Shown in pieces: positions 1 through 9,700 of a stretch of 64,000 bases of DNA. The position numbers and the translations under genes were made by a program. The notes under the pieces are model-generated. The model searched no databases and had not been told where the DNA came from. It was given only the letters and a program-made list of their open reading frames with translations. Every line of letters begins with the position of its first letter. Positions within the stretch are counted from its first letter, which is position 1. The DNA is from Jacaranda mimosifolia (Eukaryota; Streptophyta; Magnoliopsida; Lamiales; Bignoniaceae): NCBI GenBank assembly GCA_018894105.1, contig CM032117.1, positions 37,366,501-37,430,500 on the forward strand, in the 5' to 3' direction.

Positions 1-55
1 CAATTTGCCAAAAACTTGCTTTAAGATCAAACTTGGAGAAGATGTTGGCCTTGGT
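1..55 (-). repeat. Second copy of an RT segment, continuing off the left edge
   Basis: Bases 2-55 repeat bases 362-415 almost exactly. Both encode, on the minus strand, the RT stretch around the FDLKAG motif. The main RT reading frame (running from 647 down) meets this repeat at about base 55 and goes out of frame, so it ends at 27. A second viral copy, or the product of a template switch, therefore begins here and extends beyond the window. Confidence 0.8.
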
Positions 56-1199
56 GCATACCTAAAAACTCAATCTCATCTTGAGCTATAATCATTTTCT
101 TTTCAAACAACATGATTCCAAATTGTCTAACCAATTTCCCAAATTGATGCAATAGAAAAGAATAGGTTTTGATATCCTCAGAGAAAAGAAGAATATCATT
201 AATGTAGATCAATGCATTTGGGAACAAAGGCTCGAAGATGTTGACCATAGCCTTCTGGAACAATGATGGAGCTGTTTTAAGACCAAAGGGAATAACAGTC
301 CATTGGAAATGAGCATTCGGGATACAAAAAGCTATTTTATAACGGTCATCAGGATGTATCCCAATTTGCCAAAAACCTGCTTTAAGATCAAACTTGGAGA
401 AGATGTTGGCCTTGGTGAGATTGGAGAATAGGCAATTCTTATTTTGAAGAGGAAACTTTTCATCAGCAAGAAAATAGTTCAGGGGCTTGTAATTGATCAC
501 CAGTCTCATCTTTCCCCTTGCTTGCTCAGCCCTTTTATTGACATAAAAGGCTTGACTAGCCCACGAAGAATTTGCTGCTTCAATGAGACCTTCATCTCTC
601 AGCTGGGCTAATTCCTTTGTAGCCAACTCAAGTTGATCAGGTGGCATTCCTGGATGACTAGCTTTAGTAGGCTTAATATTGACATCTTTTTTAAAAGGTA
701 ACTGTACAAAAAACTCTGTGTTCTTCTAAAGAGGGTTTGTGCATTTATGAAGGAACTCTGAATGAGATTCTACACAACAATCTCTTATAAGTTTAGCTTG
801 GATAGCTGGAACAGATTCAATTTCCAAAGAAAGTTGGTATTATGGTTTGATGTATGGAAGAAAGTAAGACTTAAACCTAAGACCTTCTGGTTTAGGAACT
901 ACTTTCGTTTCCCAGAGATGTTTTATAATATCAAACCCAATAGTGATATCTTTTCCAGGTAAAGAAGATCCAAGAAACTTGTGGGTAAATGATAACTCAA
1001 GAAAGAACTGAATCTTAATAGGTTTGCTAATTAACCCAATAAACAAAGTATCACTATTAGCAACCTGAAACACCTCATGGTGCTTTTTCCAAAAAGAGGC
1101 AGGAAGAATCTTCGGGTTGATAATAGAACAAGATGCTCATGTATCAAGCAAACCAACCACAGTAATAGGATTATCAAACTTTTGAGGAATTATTTGTAC
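56..1199 (-). pseudogene. Endogenous pararetrovirus protease and reverse transcriptase, inactivated
   Basis: This is the protease and reverse transcriptase part of a Caulimoviridae polyprotein, which in a live virus cleaves the polyprotein and copies pregenomic RNA into DNA. The aspartic protease motif lies at about 1130-1150, where the DTGAS glycine codon is TGA (1137-1139). The RT domain runs from about 647 down to 56 and shows FDLKAGFWQIGI, PFGLKTAPSLFQ and the catalytic box as YINDIL instead of YIDDIL, so one of the two catalytic aspartates is lost. Further in-frame stops lie at 840-842 and 726-728. The RNase H domain expected after RT is absent because the copy jumps back to an earlier RT segment at base 55. 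The frame is the same as that of the coat protein, as in genera with one large ORF such as Petuvirus and Florendovirus. The genus is not resolved by eye. Confidence 0.9.
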
Positions 1200-2837
1200 C
1201 TACACAAATGGTACAGCAAGAGCAAGTCCAATCATCTGAATTCCAAAGATAGGAAACTGATCTTCTTGCACCTCGACTTCTGAAGAGGAATCATCTTCAG
1301 AAATATCTTTCGGGGCAAACAAAGTCTGTTTAGAGGGTTCGTCTTCCTCAGAAAAGAGTGATTCCAAATCATCATGCTCAAGATCACACTGGGTTAGCTG
1401 AAGAATTTCCTTAAGAATCTTGTCTCTCCTCCTATTTGGACAATTCTTAGCCCAATGTCCTCGCTTATGACAAATATGACACTTATCTCCCTTGTTCTTT
1501 GAGAACTTTCTTCTAAAGAATCTCCTTCTCCTCCTCGGCCTCCATTGTTGATGATGCTGGCGATACTTTTTGAATCTTCTGGGATGCCTATGGGATTTCT
1601 CCGGACAATGACACTTTTCTGATTTGAATTTGATTTGAAGGTCCTTCATCTCACATTCCTTTGAAAACTTTTTCCCCGTCTCCTGGAATTCCTTGAAAAA
1701 CTTCCAATTGTTACACAACTTTTCCAGGGCCTTGAAGACAAATTGATAGATTTCTCCGAGAGTAACATTTTCAAGTGTTCTGCCTCTCAGTTCAATCAGT
1801 CTTAAGGCTTCTTGACCTAGGGATTCAGGAATAGAATTGAGGTAGGCCTGCTTCAAGTTCGGATTGTCCATCCCGCCAAGAATATAGAATTTCTGAGACA
1901 TCCTCTGGAAATGTTTCTCTAAGTCCTTTCTCTTGAAAGAGCAACATTTCATTTTGAAGAATTCTTCCCTAGCAGCATCCAGATTATTTTGATGTTGTCC
2001 AAGAAACTCAACATAGACGTAATTCATAAAAGTATCTATATTTGGTGAGTTTCTAGCCTGGATCTGCCTATATTCTCCAAGAGCATACCACCATTCTTTT
2101 AAAGTACCAGTCATCCTTGCAGTAAAGCCATTAATAACCCCAAGAAGAGTGGCGTTTGGTCTCTGGAGTTCAGTAACACACCAAGACATCATTTCATGAA
2201 TCCTATCCTTCCACCTTGAAGAAGGAATATCATCAAAGGTGAACAGATGTCTAGAATTAACACCAAAAGATTCGTCTGGTTCTTGAACCTGGGGGGGATT
2301 TCTCTGCTGACCTTGTTGATTGGTTTCTGGTTCATAATCTACAACATGTTCTTGTGGAGTCTCTGGAGGTTGATTCATAAAGAGAAAATGAACATCCTCC
2401 GAGAGATCTTCTGAATCACTAAAATCTTCTGTTGTAAATATGGGCCACGGTCTATTTGGTTTACCGTCTTCATAATCAGCAGCCTTTTTAAGAAAATCCA
2501 TCAATGGATTAGATGATGAATTCTGCATCATAAACTGCTGAGAATCACTGGACTTTGAAACAACTGGTCCAGTAGTTGTCTTCGGCACCTGAGGCTTACT
2601 CTTTCTCTTGTATTCTTCTGGAGAGAAGAATGAGGAAAAGTCTCCAAACATCCTTTTGAAATTGTGTAGCCCATGGAGAGGTTGAGAAACAACAGGATAT
2701 GGAGATACTGAGGGTTCTGGCTTGCTCCAAATAGAATCTCTTTGATACTGATCTTCAAGAGATTTTAATTGGGTCTTGAGTGACTTGATCTCCTGTTCCT
2801 TATGGTAAAATGGCTGTGAACTATGGATGAGTCTCAT
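1200..2837 (-). pseudogene. Endogenous pararetrovirus coat protein region
   Basis: This is the capsid portion of the endogenous Caulimoviridae copy. A long open frame runs down to a TAG at 1200-1202. Near its C-terminal end it has a strongly basic Arg-rich stretch followed by a CCHC zinc knuckle (about 1437-1483, pattern CHICHKRGHWAKNC), the usual nucleic-acid-binding signature of this family's coat protein. Acidic, Glu- and Asp-rich segments follow. The N-terminal end of this open frame, above about 2838, is not viral sense sequence but an inverted insert. The true N-terminal part lies above 2971 in a different frame. The TAG at 1200 separates it from the protease in the same frame. It is probably a relic. 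Confidence 0.88.
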
Positions 2838-2970
2838 AATATCTCTACCTCTTCTTCTTCGAGTACCCTCACCCCTAGTTCTAGTTCTAGTTTTCGTCAA
2901 TCCAATGCTTCTAAAACAGATTCCCTGTATGAGATTACCTATCTTCCTGAAAATGAAAAAGTTCCCCAAA
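2838..2970 (+). repeat. Inverted internal copy of the movement-protein 5' end
   Basis: This stretch of about 130 bases is the reverse complement of about 4262-4390, the first codons of the viral movement protein. It includes the Ser/Thr-rich tract and the segment ending GAAAAAGTTCCCC. It sits inside the coat-protein region in the opposite orientation and shifts the reading frame between the two halves of that region. It is not identical to its source: where the main copy has the stop TAA at 4273-4275, this copy has GAA. Confidence 0.85.
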
Positions 2971-3531
2971 CAGAATTTCTTCCGTAGATCCATCAGAATT
3001 TCTGGATGTTGGATTTTTAATCTTCCACGAGTGTTTGAACTCAGAAGTCTGAACTTCCTTTGGAGGAAAATTCATTTGTTGTAACGAAGAGGAAGAATGT
3101 CCAAACATCATGATCTGCTGTGGGAGAGGATCTGCATCAAGTGTTTTGTTTGAGGGATAATCATCATCATCATAAAAATCATTATCATTGTCACATCCCT
3201 CTTCTTCTCCCCATCCAGAGTGAGTTGTTGGCCACGGCATTGGAGGTGGTGGAGTATACTTTACCAAGTAATCAAACTTCCCGGATGGTTGCCCCAAAGT
3301 ATCAACAAAAGGATCATCCCTAGAAATACTTGCTGGTCTCCTTCTAGGAATAATTTCTTCTGGTATTGCAAAAATGGGACATCCATTACCATCAAATCCA
3401 CTAATTGGCATAGTAGATTCAATGGTATATAATGGATTGAAACAACTGGGGACTCCGGTCTTCTCCTTCTGCTTTTTGAACTTGATTTCTACCGTTCCAT
3501 CTTGATTTTTGTGAAAAGATGGTTCAGTAGA
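2971..3531 (-). pseudogene. Endogenous pararetrovirus linker and N-terminal coat region
   Basis: On the minus strand this region reads in the same frame as the movement protein, so MP and CP once formed one polyprotein. It contains a Pro-rich patch followed by a run of Asp and Asn with an acidic GWGEEEG segment (about 3150-3260), typical of the disordered acidic region before the capsid core. The frame is cut from the movement protein by TAG at 3532-3534 and from the rest of the coat protein by the inverted insert that starts below 2971. The exact MP/CP boundary cannot be seen. Confidence 0.75.
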
Positions 3532-4410
3532 CTAGATCGGTTTAGATTCCTTTGATGCCTGATGAGTCTGTTCATAGGCAGTAATCCACGAGTTAGGAAT
3601 CAACTTTTGCAACTCTTCTCTTGGTAATTGTCTGGGGACATAAGTACAACTGGGTATATGATTAGTGTCCACAAAAATTAGCAAAGCATCTTCTGTTTCT
3701 TGAGGAAAAGCAAAATTGATTGAATGATTTTGAATCCTGTACACCATCTGATAATGGAGTGTTGCATAGTATGTTACAGTAGAGGGAACGACTCCACATA
3801 TATGAATCTAAAGCTTAAGAGCCGATCTCAGGCATGGATCTGATATTAGCATATTGAAATTTGGAAACATAGTAACAAGTACTGTTCTAGCATTCAATGT
3901 TGTTTGTACTATGCCAATACACGCATGCTGATAATTTGAATACCGAGTATCCAGGAGAGCAATTCTGGAAGTGGTAGGAAGACCTTTTCTCCTATGCAAG
4001 GTTAGAGCAAACCTTATGGCTCCAAAATGAATATGGGTATATTTTTCTGAAAGCCATAAATCAGGAAGATGAGAAGGTAGCTCTATAGGAACCATTTGAT
4101 CCTTTTCAGTGGCAGGAAGAAAGTGTTGGTCAGAGGCTAAAGCTTGGACATATTCTTTGACCTGCATCTTGGAAGGTATTATAAGACTCTTAACGGTTTT
4201 GGTAAAAGAAGTCTTTGGTTTGGTGAAAGCATTATATGGATTTATGAGAGGTAGGTTTGTTAGGGGAACTTTTTAATTTTCAGGAAGATAGGTGATCTCA
4301 TATAGGGAATCTATTTTAGAAGCATTGGATTGACGAAAACTAGAACTAGAACTAGGGGTGAGGGTACTCGAAGAAGAAGAGGTAGAGGGCTTGGGTAGTA
4401 AACTATCCAT
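3532..4410 (-). pseudogene. Endogenous pararetrovirus movement protein (30K type)
   Basis: This is the cell-to-cell movement protein of the 30K superfamily, the first domain of the viral polyprotein. It starts at the ATG at 4410, which lies inside the primer-binding site. A Ser/Thr-rich N-terminus precedes the core. The core has the conserved LLDTR segment and the following beta-strand region that ends in a MFPNFNM stretch at about 3850-3870. Three in-frame stops break it: TAA 4273-4275, TAG 3808-3810 and TAG 3532-3534. All pieces keep one frame, so the stops are point changes rather than indels. It is decayed and not expected to be expressed. Confidence 0.85.
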
Positions 4411-4423
4411 GGCTCCGATACCA
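4408..4423 (-). promoter_or_regulatory. Primer-binding site, initiator tRNA-Met type
   Basis: The minus strand reads TGGTATCGGAGCCATG. This differs by one base from the usual TGGTATCAGAGC that pairs with the 3' end of plant initiator tRNA-Met and primes minus-strand DNA synthesis in Caulimoviridae. Its last three bases are the ATG of the movement protein. Confidence 0.8.
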
Positions 4424-6478
4424 ATTCCTACGTCTTAAATTGCCATTTAATGGGAGGATGAGCAACCTCCTTCACGGCTAACATGATTTGATGGCAACTA
4501 TTTACTTATTGGGACAGAAGAAAGACAAAATTTCACAAACCAAATATAAAAAAGTAATAATTTAGACTATTCTAAAACAAATTACGTTCATAAATAACGA
4601 TTTTCAGATTGTTATGCCAAATTATTTTATATCTATCCACATTTAAATATTTTAATAATTGGAGAAAAAATTTAGTATTCTGAATGATTACTGCCTAGTG
4701 AAAAATTTCATTGTCATTTGTCCATGAGTCAGACCAAACTAAAAGACTAAATTTGAATAAAGATTCAGTTCAACAATAGTCTTTTCTCGTTCCTAATCTT
4801 GTCCACTTGAACAAGATTCAGTCTTTTCTCGAATAACTGATATTCTATGGAGCAGGAAAATCTAGAAAAATTGATATCTTAATAAAATGACAAAAGAAGC
4901 AAGAATAAACAAGTTTACCTTTGTACTTACTTGAGAATCCCATTCCCACTTGCTAAGCTTGGTGAAAGAATCTCATTCATAGCTTAAGCATTTATCTAAA
5001 CTCAAAAAACCTCCTTACCATTTATTATTTTCACACTTAGTGCATAAAAAGATTTTTCACATAAAGCAACTCTCCATCGTTAAGGGAGGGAGTAACTATA
5101 AATGCAATCAAAGCAAATGCTTTATCTCCTACTCCATATGATAAATAAATGTCAAGGTGTACTAAAATATTTTTTTTATAAAAGTACTTGATTGCAAATT
5201 AAATACACTTAACATATATATATATATATATATTCAGTATAGCAAAATAGGAACCTATTTTAAATAGAGGATTCAGAGTAAAACTAGGGTAGCACTGATC
5301 AACTCACAGAAAGTCCCACAAATTTCATTCAAGTCAAAGAAGGCTGTGCCGCTCCATTTCAAAAGGGTGGTGATCCAACAGCCATAGAACCTGCGTTCCA
5401 CAATAGTTTACTGGGTCAAATAGTTGAACAAAACAATCTTTAAAGAAATCAAGATTTTCAACAAAAATATACGAAAAGCATAATTCCAAAATTCATTGGA
5501 TCTCAGAACCATATAAGGTCATTACTAGTAGTGATCATCCCTAAATCTTTTCTAGGAAAAGGATTTTGGGTAGTGCTATATCGTTCTGTATTAAAACTAC
5601 TTTTGAAGACAACCAGCAGTTTCATCACAGAAATTGAGGAAAACTTTGTACCTCTGCTATCATCAGATGCTTAAGAAAGGAAGGAAGCTCCAAGAGACCC
5701 ATGGTTGATCTTGATCCTTTGATCAGCATAATTTGTACCTAAGTTGGCTGCGGAACTTCCTCTGCTAATAATGGAGCTAGCTCCTTGGAGTTCCACAATA
5801 ATACAATACAAGACAAATTAATCCAACTTAGTGCAAAAACTCAACTATAACTATACATTTAACTTGCAGAGACATGGCAATCCCAATAGTCAAATAAGGG
5901 GGGAATAAAAAAAAAAAAAAAAAAAAAAGAGGGAAAGAAAACTCACTTGGGCGTCTAGAGAAGTCATCCCTGCAATAGCAGACAATTTCTTTGTAAACTT
6001 GAGAAATTTGCACTAAAACATCACTTTCTCCAATATATCATGTTATAGCTAGAGAATTGGTAATTACAAGAATCAAAATGTTTATAATGCAGAGGAGTTC
6101 AACATCGCATAAGGCGTAGAAATGGCTTAGTCTACATCAAGAGATGTGATTAAGGAAGAGAATTCATATTTGTAGTATTCACAGGGTTTCATGAACTACA
6201 ATCCTAATACATCCACAATCTGAATCTGCACAGCTAACCCTTTTCATTAGCCAATTCTGAATGAACAATCATTCACACAGCAACTGGAAGGGTGAATACA
6301 ATGAGAATCAGAAAAGAGTGTAACAAATTAAGAATACAAATAGAAATAGATTCTGCTTCTTGAAAGTAAATCCACTCGCTGACAAGAAATCCATCCTTGG
6401 TAACCACGTCCTTCTTGGAAGATGTAAAAATCATGATCCAAGAGTAATTCAAGATTTTCCTGTTTCATCGACCTTGGC
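4424..6478. other. Intergenic region between the pararetrovirus and the PHR1-like gene
   Basis: No convincing protein gene lies here. The part next to 4424 may be the viral intergenic region, but its outer limit is not visible. Simple repeats are a T run near 5170, a (TA)n tract at about 5213-5232 and an A run of over 20 bases at about 5910-5930. The minus-strand DNA just below 6479 is the 3' flank and UTR of the PHR1-like gene. Minus-strand splice-like signals occur at 5941-5971 and are discussed as a finding. Confidence 0.5.
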
Positions 6479-6796
6479 TCATTTTGATGGTGGAGCCTCT
6501 GATTCATGGTCCTCGCAAGTTTTCCTTTCAGACGATATTTCTTTCAAATTTGAACGTTCATCTGCTGAAATGCAGGTATCAGTTGGAATCTCTTTAGTGC
6601 TGGAGCGATCCTCCGATGATTCTGCTTTAATGTTACCAACGGAAGGCTGCTTTTCTATGGTTGACAGTTGAGACGTCTCATCTAGGTTTGATGCTGAGGC
6701 TTTCAGTTTTTCTTCTTCAAGCTTCCTCTGCTGCTCAAACATCATTTGAAGGTGCTTCCCTTGCTCTTCAATTCGCAACTGTAGATTTCTTTGAGT
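6479..6796 (-). CDS. PHR1-like: PHR1-like exon 8: second half of the coiled coil and C-terminus
   Basis: The acceptor TTCTCTCAG precedes 6796. It encodes [20 protein letters not shown], a Glu/Lys-rich helix and a Ser/Glu-rich tail ending APPSK before TGA at 6479-6481. Reading on in frame gives ten more codons to the next TGA, so the annotated stop may be an early one. Confidence 0.92.
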   Translation of the reverse strand, partial: TQRNLQLRIEEQGKHLQMMFEQQRKLEEEKLKASASNLDETSQLSTIEKQPSVGNIKAESSEDRSSTKEIPTDTCISADERSNLKEISSERKTCEDHESEAPPSK

Positions 6797-9700
6797 CTGA
6801 GAGAACAAGGCTTTCCATGTCAAAAAACTCTTAATTTAGAATCTATATGGAAATACTTGCACAAGTCATATTAAAAGTAAGAACATTATGATCTCTATAT
6901 ATCAACCAAGTAAAAAATTTCCATGTCAACCTTTCTAGCTGAAAAAGATACTATATATGAACGGACCTAATTGAAATCACCATAAAGACTTTAGAACTTT
7001 AATTTTATATATATATAAGCAAAGAGGTATATGAAGCCCTAGACTTGCAATTTTTTAAGGTTGTTCCATTACAGTTCATAGGTGAATGTGGAAAGCCCTA
7101 CACTTGCACTTTTTAAGGTTGTCTTATGACGGTTCATAGGTAGCGTGGCTTATGTGGATGTCTAATGCTATTCTACATCCGCCCCAACCAAGTAGGCCCC
7201 CAAGTATGACCAAGTTGTAGGCTTAAAGAGCAACCACTTAAGCCTATTATTTTCACTTGGCCCCAAAAATGGTTAATCTAAGTTACTATTTAAACCCACG
7301 ACTCCCATCCATATATTGGTACATCAACTATTCACTAGGTCATGAGACAATTAATTCAGAATACAAAAGTATCATATCATATCTAAGCTGAATAAGTTTA
7401 TTAGTGCATGAACAGCTGAAGTTTCTATTCAGCACCAATGATGATGCGAGCAAAGAACTTGCTTGTATGTTTTGTGTGACATTGCAGTTAATGCAAAAAT
7501 ATTAGTACTCTGTTAAGCAGAGCGAGACTAGGCAAATATGCACAGTGCAAGAACCATACATTTGAAAACATGTTTGGCATGCTTGCCCAAAATCAAATTC
7601 AACAAACTTTCTATTCAGTATGTAGAGAAACCGCCATTGAAAAGCACAGACAACTAAATCTACAAGCACTATTAAAAAGATCCCGTGAGGGCTACCTAAT
7701 TAAAGGTTGAAACAACACAACTGAATCCAATATGGTGAGACACAATATTAACCCTGCAGTACGTCTAAACTATATTCGTATAGAAACAGGAGTAACATAA
7801 GATTAGTTCTGTCTATGCACAAGAGTCTAAAAATCAAAATTAATCCTGCACGTGTTGACATGTATTCTACAATTGACAAGAAACCTGTGGCAAACAATAT
7901 GGTGTGCAATTTTCATTTGATTTAGCAGAAATGGCATGCACAATTCAATTCTATAATCTTTTAGGGGGGATCTAGCTTTCTTTGTTCTTCTTGCTCAGTA
8001 GAATGTATCTTTTACAAACAACACAACTGAGTCCAATATGGTGAGACACAATATTAACCTTGCAGCATGTCTAAACTATATTCGTATAGAAACAGGAGTA
8101 ACATAAGATTAGTTCTGTCTATGCACACGAGTCTAAAAATCGAAATTAATCCTGCACGTGTTGACATGTATTCTACAATTAACAAGAAACCTGTGGCAAA
8201 CAATATGGCGTGCAATTTTCATTTGATTTAGCAGAAATGGCATGCACAATTCAATTCTATAATCTTTTGGGGGGATCTAGCTTTCTTTGTTCTCCTTGCT
8301 CAGTAGAATGTATCTTTTACAAACAACACAACTAAGTCCAATATGGTGAGACACAATATTAACCTTGCAGTATGTCTAAACTATATTCGTATAGAAACAG
8401 GAGTAACATAAGATTAGTTCTGTCTATGCACACGAGTCTAAAAATCAAAATTAATCCTGCATGTGTTGACATGTATTCTACAATTGACAAGAAACTTGTG
8501 GCAAAAAATATGGCGTGCAATTTTCATTTTATTTAGCAGAAATGGCATGCACAATTCAATTCTATAATCTTTTGGGGGGGGAATCTAGCTTTCTTTGTTC
8601 TTCTTGCTCAGTAGAATGTATCTTTTACATTTTTCTTAAAAGGTGTTCTTTGAGTCAGGGCAGTCACAAAAAGCCTTGAGGCCGTCCTAGGGCCACTTCT
8701 GCTTCATGAGCACATGCTACGGCATTCATGGCATATGCTCAGGCATAGGAGGCATATGCCTTTTAACACCCCAAAGCACCCCAAGTTACAGGATATGTGC
8801 CGCAAAGATTTCTGAATTAGAAAATCTTTTTTTGGTTATCTATACTCTTTAATAAAGCACTAGTCCTCCTTTTGGCGTGTTTTCAAGTGATTTTCCTAAA
8901 ATGCCTTCATTATAATATTTTTTAATCCTAATAACTACAAATTATGCATAGAATAATTACCATTTACAATCCAAGATTGTAGCTCTATAGTCCAACTATT
9001 ATCATAACTTTTTCTTTTTATTTATTAGCAATTCAAAGAGATATATTGATATTATTGAAAAAATATTGTAGTATTACATATAAAAAGAAACATATATTTT
9101 TAGTTATTATATACAATAAAAATTTTAGGACATGCATAGATTGTGCGAAAATCACTAGTACTTCACAAGGCTCACATGCCCAAATCTTTTATCAACGGTA
9201 GAAACTTAAGTTCCTATATCAATGTCATTCTGCAAAAATCATTTTTATTGACCTCATGATTTTGATATTTATAAAACTCGTCTATTTTTTTATTTGCTCA
9301 AGAGCTATATACATCCATCTTTCTTTTATATGCTATTAGGTGCCTCCTGGATCTACATTTTTCTTCCATAACCTTTGATCCTAATAGTTTTGTAATTTGT
9401 TAGTTTATTTTCAGATTTTTAAGATAAATTTATATTTATTAAAATATTGAATATGAAAAGCAACGGGGCACACGCCCCAAGCTCTGAGACATACTCCCCA
9501 CCCAAAGACATGTGAAGAGCACATACAACACTGATCTTTCCCAGAAAAGGTATTCCATCTGCCTATATAGTAATGTTATCGATGAAAATCCAATGGAAAT
9601 GTTTCTTTAACCCTGAATAACCAGATTTGACTACTGAATAAAAACTAGATTCCAATTTAAGCCCTTCTAGAGTACGATAAGGATTCAACCACATAATGCC

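Noticed and set aside
6360..6671. A 103-codon plus-strand frame
   Set aside because: It is antisense to the last coding exon of the PHR1-like gene and shows no independent domain.
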